Positions 49,415 to 60,654 of a stretch of 64,000 bases of DNA are shown one piece after another (position 1 is the first letter of the stretch; each line of letters opens with the position of its first letter). Under the pieces are notes generated by a model. That model saw only the letters and a program-made list of their open reading frames with translations, searched no databases and was not told the DNA's origin. Both the position numbers and the translations under genes were made by a program. This DNA is from Trichoplusia ni (lineage: Eukaryota; Arthropoda; Insecta; Lepidoptera; Noctuidae), in contig NC_039483.1 of the NCBI RefSeq assembly GCF_003590095.1, positions 11,036,001-11,100,000 on the forward strand, written 5' to 3'.

Positions 49415-52359
49415 TCACATGCCTGCCAATAGGTAAGTCTTTAGAGTTCTGCAAAAAGCTTTTTTATTATTATTATTGCGTATACTGGTGGGCAGGCTGT
49501 TGACAAGGTACGGTATCCTTTTACTGAGTGTTCTGTCCCCATAGTAATTATTTACTCTGGGGACTTCATATTTACCTGCACAGGCTGCCCTAGTCTTATG
49601 GGAATGATTCAATATTGAGTAACTCTCCCAACTGCCGTGACTATTTGTAAGGATTTGGTATTTGTGCTTTAAACTAGCAGGGAGAATTTTACATATTTTA
49701 AACAGCTTGTAGTAATTATCTTTACATTTTATTTTTGTTTTTTTGTCTACTAATAATTTAAGGAATCTAATTTGTATTGTTTCTAATTTTTGAATATATG
49801 ATTTGAAAGTCAGGCCATAGCAGTCAATAGAGTAACTCAATATTGAATCTACGAGTGACAAGTAAAGTAGTTTAAGGGTACTAGTAGGAAATTTAAAACT
49901 TAAGTGATAAAATTTACCTAATAATATTCTAAGTTTATCACATAAATAATCTATATGGCACGACCATGAAAAGTTTTCATCGACTTTCATTCCGAGGTAG
50001 GTTACACATCTTTCTCTTTCTATAGGTTTACATTTACAATTTAATGAATTATTGTGAAAACAATCGAAACTATGAGCAAACAATGAGGGAACTATGTCAG
50101 GTGTATTATAATATGGTGAGTGTATGATTAGAAGTTTAGTTTTATCTGAATTCAAGATTATGCCATTGTCGTGGGACCATTTTACAACCGCGTCTACGTC
50201 ATCCTGTACGAGGCGGCACACTTCACCGAGATCTTGTCCCGCGCGGAGTGCGCACAGGTCATCCGCGAACATGTAGGCGGAGCAGTGGCGTATCACCCCA
50301 CACAGGCCGTTAGCGTGCATGAGGTAGCACACCGGTCCGCAGCCGGAGCCCTGCGGCACTCCGCACGTGACTTCCCTCGCGTCTCCGTGTGCCGCGCCCA
50401 CCTTCACGCTGTAGCTGCGGCACATTCTTTCAGTGGCTGTCCTATTCCGCATTCTTCTATTGCGTTAATTAGCATATTTTTTTCTAAGGTATCGAATGCT
50501 TTTTTAAAATCAAAAAATACTGCGACTACAAACATTTTTCTATCTAAATAATTATTAATTTCATTACAGAATCTTGACAATAGTGTGTTAGTGCTTTTAC
50601 TTTTTTGGAACCCATGCTGACATTCGTTAATTACTTTATTTTTCTGAAGATACTCGCCTAATTGTTTTATTATACATTTTTCTATTATTTTATCAATGCT
50701 TGATAATATTGAAATGGGTCTATAATTTGTAAATAACTTACGATCACCCTTTTTATAAATAGGGCGTACTACGGACTCTTTTAACTTATTTGGAAATTTA
50801 CATTTGCTAACACTTAAATTAATCAAGTTGGCCAGCACTGGGCTTACCTTATTTACTATAAACTTAAGATCTGACATGCGCACGAGATCGCTACCGGGTG
50901 ATTTGTTCGTATTCATTTCCATTATAACTTTTTTTACCTCTCGATCATTAACCGGTTGCCATCTCATACACACATCCATCTTATTTACATATATTATGTA
51001 TTACGATCTATCCATTTTTCATTACATACATGTTTTATTTCTTCAATTTCTGTTGCAAATGTCGACGAAAATTTATTACAGATATCTGTTTCACTGCCTT
51101 GATCTTTAATATTGTTTAATATTGCACTGTCTAACGATTGCTTATTGTTCCCCATCATTACATTTATCCTATCCCATAGTTTTTTAATATTTTTATTACA
51201 ATTCAATATACTTTGTTTATCGTGTTCATTTCTACATTTTGTTATTATTTTATTACAGTTATTTCTATATTTGGTATATTCTAGTCGTTTAATCATATTC
51301 TTTGGTTCGTTTCTCCAAACGGTAAAAAGTCTATCTCTCTCTGATAATAATTTCTTATGGTTATCTGTTATCCATGTTTTATTATTTCTACTACCTTTAC
51401 AAATTGGTTTATTTATGTAACAATCTTTATATATCTTATCAAAAAATCTGTCGAAAGGATTCATAAAGTTTAGTAGGACACTCAATAGTTAGTAACTCGT
51501 CAAAATTAATATCTAATAATTTGTCGTGCACAGCGCGGTTGTCAAGGACACGCCGGGTTACCGGCGCACGCGCGCGCGCGTTCGGCTCGCTGTCTTGACC
51601 TTCAAACGGTGTGCGTTTCCATTCTACCGAGATTGAAACCGGATAGTGATCCGATATTTTATTTCGTATGATAGCCGATTTAATATACGATGTTGGTGCG
51701 CGTACATATATGTGGTCAAGACATGATTCTACTATATTTCCCATTAATATTTCACTGCGAGTAACTTTATCTATACATTTTACTAACCCGTATTCGGCTA
51801 ATAAATTCTCATAACATATTACGTGTCTATCTAATTGTTTAAGTAAGTTTATATTTATGTCACCGCAAAATAAGACTTTATTGTTACTTGGCAAAGATTC
51901 TAACAAAATACGTAACTCATCTATAAATTGTAATATTTTATCTTGTTTATTAATTCGAGGTGGTCTATAAATTGATATTAAGTATATGATTTCGTTATTA
52001 ATTTTGAGTGTTATAGAAACGCACTCCGCCGATTGCATTGCCGTCCGCGTTGACTCGCAGGCCTGCGCCGCGAGCCCCTCCCGCGCGTACACCAGTACCC
52101 CACCCCCGCTTCGCCCCGCGCGAACCAAACTATTTATTGTGTAACCGTCAATTTAATATAAATTTAAGAATTCGAAGTTTATATTTGGCTCAGTAATAAC
52201 AATTATATCTATTTTTCGTTGTTGTTTATGTAATGTAACTAATAACTCATTGAAATACTTTTTTATGGATCTTATGTTTATATGAATTAAACAGAAGTTG
52301 TTACTGTTAAATGAAGATGTCCAAGAGCTTAGATCATCAAAATATTCGTTGCTAATCAC
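49415..52359 (-). pseudogene. LINE-C ORF2: endonuclease and RT in broken frames
   Basis: Read from 52359 downward: HINIRSIKKYFNELL and VITEPNINFEF (endonuclease start), then 52128-51439 with GGGVLVYAREG, ISIYRPPR, CGDININLL and ISDHYPVSI. Next is 51485-50994, the linker with WITDNHKKLLSERDRL. RT starts at 50979-50404 with YRPISILSSIDKIIEK, FQKSKSTNTLL and FDFKKAFDTL. The remainder at 50452-49415 has GVPQGSGCGPVCYL and FADDLCALRA. At least four frame changes occur and a short piece between the third and fourth RT blocks seems lost (around 50404-50452). The gene is dead in this copy. GC-rich blocks, e.g. near 52020-52110, contrast with the AT-rich surroundings. Confidence 0.87.
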
Positions 52360-52447
52360 ACTATTTGTTATTGATTCTATGTTATCAAGAGGCGGGAATG
52401 TTTATGCTTATGTTTAACTAATTGAATAACACTTTTAACTTACTAAT

Positions 52448-53407
52448 TTACACTATATTGTCTTTCTTGGTTAATTCGCGAATATCTTCTTCAGATCTAA
52501 TCCACACTGATTTGTCTCCTTCTGCCTTCTTAACCAGTATCTTGCCATTGACGACCCAGATATACTTGTATACAGCTTTAAGTTGAGTCTTGGTATTCCA
52601 TAACAACATCCGAGTGGTTTTTGTGAGATCTTCGTTTATGTATATTTTATGCTTTTGTGATCCTCCGGTAATTATACTACTATTTAATTCTATCAGTTTA
52701 TTGCGTTTAGCAAGCCACAAGTTACGAGTGGCGGCGCCTCCGGTGTTCTTAAAGCCAACTACAATAGGGGCCGGCCTGTTGGACTGTTTACGCTGGTGTC
52801 GACGACTCGCCCACTCGATATTCTCGCTGCTGACCTCCAGGGTATCTGCTAGTTTTTTCACAACCTCGTTAATGTTTTCGTCGGGGAGCTGCTCCAGTCC
52901 AACTATTTCAATATTGAGTTTACGTGACGCCTGCTCAAATTCTAGCATTTTTTGTTCAAGCGCCATGTTGCATTTTTCTAAATACACGCACTTGTTGTTT
53001 ATACTTATAAATGACTTATCGAGGCTATTTATTTTCTTTTTATCTTCTTCTTGTTGCGCCAATAACGAGTCATACTTTTCTGATAGAAGGGCCATGCTAG
53101 CTGTTATTGCATTTAATTGCTTTTTTAAGCTCGGAATTGCGTTCACTTTATTTTGAATGTCCTTGAGAATTTTTTCGATCTCCTGCCCCTCAGAATCTTG
53201 CTCATCACCTTCCGATTCTTCTTCTTGACAATTATTGCAGTAGAGCCTTGTTCTACCTGCTTTCATGTCTGCAGTCAGGCCCCTAACACAAGATCGATGA
53301 AATGTCCCTTGACAAGTCCCTTGGCACACGAAATGTGAACCATTTTTCGCCAAAATCTTTTTACATTTTATGCACTGCATATTGCCGCGTACACGCGTAC
53401 GACGCAC
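52448..53407 (-). CDS. LINE-C ORF1: PHD-finger and coiled-coil protein
   Basis: 319 open codons. The first 50 residues form a PHD-like zinc finger: CIKCKKIL, FVCQGTCQGTFHRSCVRGL and YCNNC. The acidic stretch ESEGDEQDSEGQE follows, then a long coiled coil (about 75-165). The C-terminal part (about 165-319) includes LNIEIVGLEQLPDENI and WASRRHQRKQSNRPAPIVVGF, the RNA-binding region of many LINE ORF1 proteins. ORF1 would bind element RNA. The first ATG at 53407 gives MRRTRVRGNMQC; a second M ten residues in, just before the first Cys, is the better candidate. Confidence 0.8.
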   Translation of the reverse strand: MRRTRVRGNMQCIKCKKILAKNGSHFVCQGTCQGTFHRSCVRGLTADMKAGRTRLYCNNCQEEESEGDEQDSEGQEIEKILKDIQNKVNAIPSLKKQLNAITASMALLSEKYDSLLAQQEEDKKKINSLDKSFISINNKCVYLEKCNMALEQKMLEFEQASRKLNIEIVGLEQLPDENINEVVKKLADTLEVSSENIEWASRRHQRKQSNRPAPIVVGFKNTGGAATRNLWLAKRNKLIELNSSIITGGSQKHKIYINEDLTKTTRMLLWNTKTQLKAVYKYIWVVNGKILVKKAEGDKSVWIRSEEDIRELTKKDNIV

Positions 53408-53463
53408 ACAATGACACTTTAAACACGCGCCCGCGCTGCACGACGCACCTGCGCTAACTGTAT

Positions 53464-53708
53464 ATCCTGGGACAACTCACACACGGTTATCTGATATCCC
53501 AAGCTAAGCAGAGCTTGTGTTATGGTAACCAGACAACTGATAAACTTACTTATATATTTCTAAATACATACATATTATAGATAAATTACACCCAGACACC
53601 AGAACAAATGATTATGCTCCTCACACAACATTTGTCCTGGGCGGGAATCGAACCCACGACCTCTGTTATAGCAGTTAGGGTCACTAACCACTAGACCAAC
53701 AGGCCCGT
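53464..53708 (-). repeat. tRNA-derived SINE
   Basis: On the minus strand, beginning at 53708, a tRNA-like head: A-box-like TGGTCTAGTGGTTAGTGA and B box GGTTCGATTCC. The body follows (TGTGTGAGGAGC, GTCTGGGTGT, TTATCAGTTGTCTGGTTACC) to about 53464, ending GTGTGAGTTGTCCC. The body layout matches a common lepidopteran SINE class as I remember it. A true tRNA gene is excluded because the 3' half does not fold as an acceptor stem and the sequence continues into the SINE body. It abuts the Polinton sequence at 53709. Confidence 0.8.
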
Positions 53709-53766
53709 CATAAAATTAACAAGAGAAAATAAAGCATTTCTTAAAGCAATCGGTTTACTAAAATGA
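53709..53766 (+). pseudogene. Second Polinton: small basic ORF, 3' part
   Basis: After the SINE, the sequence reads KLTRENKAFLKAIGLLK and stops at TGA, which overlaps the ATG of the next gene (ATGA at 53763-53766), exactly as in Polinton 1. Similar residues KLTKTNKDFLKALGF occur at the end of the 31988-32134 ORF. Confidence 0.6.
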
Positions 53767-54059
53767 ATATCTTAGATGTTTTATCCGCACCAACCTACGA
53801 CAATACTGTTGAAGGCATCGAATACCATTCATATAAACCGTACGTGACTAGTTTTAACAGGAATGACGAGATACGCATACCTATCAACCAACAGGACTTG
53901 TATGTACTACCGTCAGCATGCACTTTGTATTTGGAAGGAACCATAGTTGTTAATAAAAAGGATTCAAAAGAAGCCGCGAGCAGTGTTCATTTTACTAATA
54001 ATGCTCTACTCTATCTTTTCCAAGATATAAGGTACGAATTAAATGGCGGTACGAATTAA
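53763..54059 (+). pseudogene. Second Polinton: major capsid N-terminal fragment
   Basis: The start MNILDVLSAPTYDNTVEGI, the segment IPINQQDLYVLPSACTLYLEG and LLYLFQDIRYELNGG match the first 95 residues of the Polinton 1 major capsid protein. The frame then ends at TAA 54057-54059, after a repeated GGTACGAATTAAA that marks a deletion point. The remaining three-quarters of the gene are missing. The C-terminal fragment near 41015 lies 13 kb upstream in the wrong order, so the two are not simply one gene split by insertion. Confidence 0.85.
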
Positions 54060-55094
54060 ACATAATCCACTAGTAGGTTAACGTTAGATTACAATATCTA
54101 ACTTACCGTTGACATGATGATGTATAATGTCACATATACTATACTAGCTGTTGCCCGCGACTTTGTCTGCGTGATTCTCAAGATTTGAAAAACTATGAAG
54201 TTTAATAATAACGATCATCGCAAAAATGTAATGCAATATTGGAAATGAAACAGTTTTTTAATATTTTAAGCTTGCTTTTTTATTTCTAAATTATAATGAA
54301 TCTTGAGCGGCCCAAAGATTATCAAATGTTTGAATCAAACACATTTCATCGTTTACGATACTATCCTGGTGTCAAATATTTCACAGCTATTTTAAAGACT
54401 TTTTCTTTTTTAATCCCAAAAAGAGGGGTTTATAACTTTGACATATCTGCCTGCCTGTCTGTCTGTGACATCATAGCTTCCGAAAGAATTGAACTATTTT
54501 AATTTAAACGTGAATTATGTGCGAGTGTTCGTTTAGACATGTTTGACAAATCGAGCCGTTTAAAAATGGGGGAGGGGTGGATGCAAGTAGGAAAAAATAA
54601 CAGAAGGTATAACTCAGTCTTAGCACTTCTGCTAAAAATGATTTACTTTCGAAATTTTCCATTTACTAATTGGGTGGGTTATGATTTTCGAGCAAGTCTG
54701 TTCTTGGGCCGGCCTACACCTGAAATTGCTAGACGGATTATGACAGTGATTATGAAGTATCATAAAATTATTATTGTACTGTACCCAAAGAGGTAAACCA
54801 GAACCATATTACTGAGGCCCCAGTGTCCGTTTGTCTGTCTGTCACCTGGCTGTTTCTCAGAAACAGTGATGGCCAGACAGTTGTTATTTTCACACACGAT
54901 GTTTTCTGACGATATAAAGAAGATGTCAAATTATTTTTGTAGACGGAGCTGGTGAAGTGAGAGACGGGCTCGGTAACTGTGGATTTACATAGTGTCATAA
55001 GATTTTGCAAAATTGCACCCAGATAAACGGTTTCCTGAAACACGTTATGTTTGATTGTCCTCTTAATATTAAAACTGATCTTCCTCACAAACAT
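54060..55094. other. Helitron-like and other repeat debris
   Basis: No gene. A minus-strand Helitron-type 3' end (GTCGCGGGCAACAGCTAG, minus sense) ends at about 54154. Internal sequences with CTGTCTGTCTGT runs at about 54446-54470 and 54825-54845 resemble the GTCT-rich parts of insect Helitrons or related repeats. The RTE target duplication (55076-55094) marks the right limit. Confidence 0.5.
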
Positions 55095-58000
55095 CATTCA
55101 TCATTCCCCTGCCCCTTATCCCAATTATTTTATTTGGGGTCGGCGCAACATGCCATCTTCTTCCATACCTTCCTATCGGCCGTCATCTCACAAGAAACTC
55201 TCTTTACAGCCATATCGTCTTTCACACAATCCATCCATCGTTTCTTTGGTCGTCCTCTTCCCCTAAATCCACCCACATCCATGCTTAACGCCTTCCTTAC
55301 CACATGATTTTCATTCCTCCGCATAACATGCCCATACCATTGCCGCCGATTACCACGTAGTTTCTCTGTAACCAGTGCCACTTTCAAACTTCCCCTTATA
55401 TACTCATTTCTTACTCTATCCGCTCTCGTAACACCACACATTCCTCTTAACATTCTCATCTCTGCTGCATGCAATTGTCTTTCATTCATCCCTTTTGTCG
55501 CCCAGCACTCTGATCCATACAAGACAGCAGGTCTGACCATGGTCTTATAGATCTTCCCCTTAAATTCAAGGGGAATGTGGGGGTCACAAATCGTTCCCGT
55601 TACCTGCCGCCATTTCATCCATCCTGCGTTAATTCGGTGCTTATCCGCCCGATCTATTTCGCCATCGCTCTGAATAAATGAACCAAGATACCGGAAGTCG
55701 GAGCAGAATGGAAGGCCACCATCAAGCTTTATAGCTTCAGGACTGGAGAGACCGCCGAAATCGCAGAACATGTATTCTGTCTTGGTTCTGCTGATTTTCA
55801 AGCCAACACTCTCCAGCTTCTGCTGCCACACCTCCAATCTGCTCTGGATCTCGGGTCCATTTTCCCCAACCAGAACAATGTCATCGGCAAACAGCATGCA
55901 CCGGGGTGCCTCTTCCTGTATGTCTGCCGTAAGGGCATCCATAATCAACAGGAAGAGGTAAGGGCTTAATGCCGACCCTTGGTACAAGCCCACTGCCACA
56001 CTGAACTGGTCGGAGTTGCCAGCAGACGATCGGACGTATGTACAGGATTGCCTGTACATAGCACGAATTAACTCCTCATACTTTCCAGGCACACCTTTCT
56101 CTTTCATAGCCCACCATAACACTTCACGAGGCACCCTATCATAAGCTATCTCGAGGTCAATGAATACCATGTGCAAGTTCTTGTGCGCACGTCTGTACTT
56201 CTCGCACAGTTGGCGAAGTGCAAAGATGGCATCCATTGTCCCTCGACCTGGCATGAAACCAAACTGGTTCTCAGTAATCATTCTCTCAATCTTTCATCGT
56301 ATGTGACATGAGCTTTATCCCCCTATAGTTGTTGCAATCTTGAACATCCCCCTTATTTTTGAAGATGGGCACTAGCGAGCTAGTACACCATTCTTGTGGG
56401 ATGTCTTCTTCATGCAACAACTTATTGAAGAACAAAGTCAGTCACACATATCCTTCATACTTTAGCACCTTCCATACTTCACCTGGTTATTGCATCCGGT
56501 CCCAAAGCCTTACCATCTTTCATCCCTTTAACTGCTGTCATTACTTCCTCCAAGCTATTATTAACCTGTGCCTCTTGAAGTATACCATTCCAGTCATTCT
56601 CTTCGTTCATAAGTTTTTCAAAATACACCTTCCATCGCTCTTTAATTTTGTCATCTTCACATAGTAAATCTCCACACTCATCTTTCATGCATTTCATATG
56701 TATTACATATCTTGCTCGTCTTTCTCTCTCTTTTGTAATTCGGTAGAGTACCTTTTGGCCAATAGGGCTATCTAGAGTTTCATATAACCTCTTCTGCGCC
56801 CTAGCTCTGGTAACTGCTACCGCCTTCTTTGCTCTCTTCTTGCATTCATTGTAAAGTGCCTTTTTCTCATCTTTCAAACTTACATTCATAATTTCTACCC
56901 CTTGCCATTCTTTAAACGCGACCTTTTTTTCTTTAAGGACGTTTTGTACCTCTTCATTCCACCACCATGTATCCCTGTCTATCAAACCTTTACCTTTTGA
57001 CTCTCCACATACGTCTTTTGCGCTTTTTCTTATAAACTTCGCCATCTCATTCCAGCATTCATTCACAGATTTTCCTTCCATGTCACTCATTTCCGTCATC
57101 TTATCCACAACTTGATTCCTAAACATAGTAGCACATTCTTCCTTCTGTAACATACGCCATCGTGTCTTTGGGGGGCGTCGGTGTTTCCTGATTTTGGGCG
57201 AGACACTAAATTTGACCTCCAAAACAATCAGTCTGTGTTGGGTAACTAATGCTTCGGCTGGCAGCACTTTGCAGCTTTTAACACAGCATAGACTCCTTCG
57301 CTTTATCAAGAAGAAGTCTATCTGTGTCGCGTGGTGGCCTGTCTTGTAGGTTATAAGGTGTTCCTTTCTTTTCTTAAACCACGTATTAGTTATGGCCAGG
57401 TCGAAGGCACAGGCAGCTAGTAACAGTGCCTCGCCGTCAACGTTCCGGTTTCCGAGTCCCCAACCACCATGCACTCTCTCATATCCATCACTCTCTCTTC
57501 CTACGTGTCCATTAAAGTCACCACCTATAAACACTTCCTCATTATCCTGCACATTCATCATCAAACAGTCAAAGTCGTTCCAAAACTTCTCCTTCACACT
57601 CTCTTCACAGCCTGATTGTGGCGCATATACACTTACTATGTTGAAGATGATGTCGTCCACAATCACTTTAACCGCTATCAGTCTATCATTCACTCTTTTA
57701 ACATCAATCACACTTTCTTTCAACCTGTTGTCTAAAACTACACCCACACCATTTCTCTTTCCATCACTACCACCCCGCCATTTTGTTTCTTGCAGACACG
57801 CTACATTTATCCTTTGCCTTTTTAACACATCTGCCAGCTCTTTTCCTCTTCCAGTCATCGTTCCTATATTCCAGCTCGCACACCTCAACCTTACTTCTCT
57901 CACACTCTGGGCTCGCTTCTTACGTCGCACCCGCCCGTTCTGGTGCGACAACCCTTGTCCACTTCCCACAAGAGCCGGGTGCTGCCCCTGCGCGTCGCCT

Positions 58001-58265
58001 GAGGGGTACGCCCTAGCCCTATCACTCAAGTCATTTATTTTGTCCATGTTGCTGGTAGTTTTGGCAGAATTTTTTATGGCCGGCCGCCTGCCTGACGCCA
58101 ACCCTCTTTGGGAATGCTGTTGTTGGTGATTACTCCCACCAAGAGGTTGACCCAAGGTGCAAGATAGTTTGCGGTGGGTCTGAAAATCCCTTAGTCGCCT
58201 CTTACGACACCCACTGGAGGAAATGGGGCAGCCCTATTCGAGACCGGGAACTGCGCAGTTCATCT
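55095..58265 (-). mobile_element. RTE-clade LINE, near full length
   Basis: A 3.2-kb minus-strand LINE flanked by an exact 19-bp target duplication, TGATCTTCCTCACAAACAT (55076-55094 and 58266-58284). The 3' tail has short ATGATGAATG-like repeats next to the left duplication, typical of RTE elements. It carries endonuclease and RT. The 5' part from 58156 to 58265 is a short leader with no gene. Confidence 0.95.
55130..58155 (-). pseudogene. RTE endonuclease and reverse transcriptase (frame broken)
   Basis: Read downward from 58155. The N terminus (558 codons to 56479) holds a basic leader, then the endonuclease: CASWNIGTMTGRGKEL, CLQETKWRG, VYAPQSG, FIGGDFNGHVG and TGHHATQIDFFLIK. A frame change lies between about 56281 and 56479, where the sequence switches. 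The second part (to 55130) is RT: FMPGRGTMDAIFALRQL, FIDLEIAYDRVPREVLW, YQGSALSPYLFLLIMDAL and the catalytic LFADDIVLVGE (about 150 residues in). The C terminus has WYGHVMRRNENH and GRGRPKKRW, a tail typical of RTE. One or more indels around 56300-56480 make the copy inactive. It would copy its RNA at a nicked target. Confidence 0.92.
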
Positions 58266-58284
58266 TGATCTTCCTCACAAACAT

Positions 58285-60654
58285 TTGGAATATTTCCAAA
58301 ATTAAAAAGTTGGTTATCTTGGCCCCCTGGTGTTTTAATCATGATTTGCCTTTAAATTACTGATAAATAAATAGCGTGATAATAAAAAAAATATCAGACA
58401 CCCCTTTTTTTTAAATTGACAATGACAAAAATCTAAAGTATAGGATATGTGTAATTTGTGATGTTACGACAAAGCAAAATATGAACATGTGCATGAGTTC
58501 TATTTACTGTACCAATTTACAAAGAAAAGTTACGTATATTATTCGTTAACATATCTGACGATCATTGAAGTAAAATACCTACCGTCATCCCTACTGCATA
58601 AATGGAACATAAATAAAGACTACATGAGGTTGGTTATGAGATTACGCTGTCGACAGCCAAAATGAATTTTCCAGGCATTGTATGACGGATGTAAGTGCTG
58701 ATAGCTACACGCTATTATCAGCCTTATTGGGGAAATTTCAAAAATATGTTCCTAATCCTCGTCGACTTAGGGATCTCAGAAACTCATTCAGTCTCGTTCC
58801 TTCCCCTGTTTTTACCAGGCTACGAAAGAAGAAAATTTAAATAAGTAGACCACGTGTGCGGTCTCTATAATGGCGGATGTAGACCGATCAAATCGTTAAA
58901 ATATTGAAAAATCCCAGGTATCAGTAGACATTATTCTATCAATAGATACATAATGTCTATTCATTGATAGCTTTGGTCTTATAGATCTTTCACATTGCAT
59001 ACCTATTATGCAGTTTTTATGCAAGTTTTCTGAGCCTTTTTTATCCGAAATACTTTTGGCCTATGTAATGTTGCAAATTTAAGAAAAAAAAAATCTTGCT
59101 AGTTGTTACAGATGAACCGAGGTAATAATTAACTGTCGTTCAGTATTTTTTTGTTATGCAAAATTATAGATGAGATCAATGTGAACAACATGCAACTTTG
59201 GGTTGAGTGTCACTACTAATGTTTTGATCTTGAAGTAGCATCGCCAACATTACCGAGCTAAAAACATAGGTATATACTCCTATCGTAAATAAATACAAAA
59301 TCATATTACGGCATTCCACATTTGAACTTGAGTAATTTTAGTACATCAATAAAAATAAAAATAATTTAAGTTCCTTTCTTTCAAGAATGTACCGATTACG
59401 GTAACAATTTCATAAAAAAAAACGTATTAGTTTATGTTTCTTTTATTTTACTTGTGAAATAGTCGTGGTAGGCCTATATCAGACTTGAAAGAGAATAAAA
59501 TGACTAATTTTGTGAAAATGATTTATTTTCGAAAAATCCTATTATTGCTCTGCCAAAAGTCTTAAGATAAATAGCGTGATGTTTTTTTCTGTAAATTGAT
59601 GACCGTGCTGCCTGCTACTCAATGGGGTGAAAATACACCTCATACAACCTGTATTACACGATTTTACGGGTGTGTCCAAAAATTTAAAACTTTACTGCTC
59701 ATGCCCCCTGCATAGTAGCGTTATGGTTTTTGTATATTTGTTGTATCATGTGTACGACAAGGTTCAAGCAAAATTTGAACGAAAAATATTCAGTAGTTTA
59801 TGAGATAATTTGATATATGTTTATAGATATAAAAGGCTCCTGCTCACCCCCTGTAACGAAAAGCGGGATAATAAGTAAAAAGTATGTTGACCAGAACTCT
59901 TGTTGATATTACCTGAAATTTGAATCAAATCTATCCAGTACTTTCCGAGATCTTTCCGGACATACATACGGACAAACAGACAAAAATTCTAAAAATCATA
60001 TTTTCGGCATCGGAATCGTTTGTAGACCACTCTGCAATTATTCTTTTTTTAAAATATTCAATGTACAGTTTTCACTTATCTACAATTTTATTATATGTAT
60101 AGATTATAGTAATAGTCTGTAAATAATAAAAACGAAACCAACAATCAACTTTATATAAGACTTTAAAATTGTTAGCTTTGCATTTATTTGGGTCTGTATA
60201 TAAATTGTTTGAAAACCACTCTTTCGTAAATATACTTAGAGTTCCATATTACATAACGGTTTTAGTCTAAAGTATAAACTGCAATCTTGCATAATATTTT
60301 ACTTGCAACATAGCACAAGTGTCTACTCGTCCCACTACATACTTATGTGTTATATTGAATCATTGCAATCACAAATATTACAAGACATATGGAAAATAAA
60401 ACACATGTCAAAAGTACAGGTATTATATATGTAACTCTTCTAATTCAATAAAACAAGTTTGTACTCAACAAATGGTGTTTATTAGTGTGAATCTATTAAT
60501 TAAGCTTATTTTAATTTATACGTATTTACAATCTGTTTTACAAACAAGTATTTTATTTAATAACATATTTGTTTCTATAATATTACAGCTCATTTGTATC
60601 TTAAATAATATAACTTATATTATGTACGTTAAATGATAACACAATGAGACAATA
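58285..60654. other. Repeat-rich AT interval, no supported gene
   Basis: About 2.4 kb with no coding sequence that I can support. The block AATAAATAGCGTGAT occurs twice (about 58366 and 59568). A sequence reading GGACATACATACGGACAAACAG lies at about 59956-59978; similar blocks are common in lepidopteran repeats. It probably contains parts of the element(s) hit by the RTE, including the rest of the Helitron-like debris at 54154. Nothing here looks like an RNA gene. Confidence 0.45.

Larger units (their letters stand above)
49173..53455 (-). mobile_element. LINE-C: CR1/Kiri-like non-LTR retrotransposon, decayed
   Basis: A minus-strand LINE with an ORF1 carrying a PHD-like zinc finger and an EN-RT ORF2 in several frames. 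The 3' end has AATA/AAT repeats at 49173-49196. The 5' part (52450-53455) is GC-richer. ORF1 with a PHD-type finger plus this RT suggests the CR1 group. The insertion interrupts the small ORF of the second Polinton. Bases 49197-49414 are 3' UTR with no gene. Confidence 0.82.

Noticed and set aside
50171..50551. Plus-strand ORF of 126 codons
   Set aside because: Antisense shadow of the LINE-C RT; the protein shows no domain.
53637..53708. Possible tRNA gene on the minus strand (A and B boxes, TGGTTCGATTCC-like arm)
   Set aside because: The sequence runs on into a SINE body and the 3' half does not pair as an acceptor stem, so it is the head of a tRNA-derived SINE.
57392..58129. Plus-strand ORF of 245 codons rich in Ser, Leu and Pro
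   Set aside because: Antisense of the RTE endonuclease; composition is that of a complementary strand of a real gene.
58285..60654. Short ORFs in the repeat-rich interval as genes
   Set aside because: All are under 65 codons, with no motif and no support from position.
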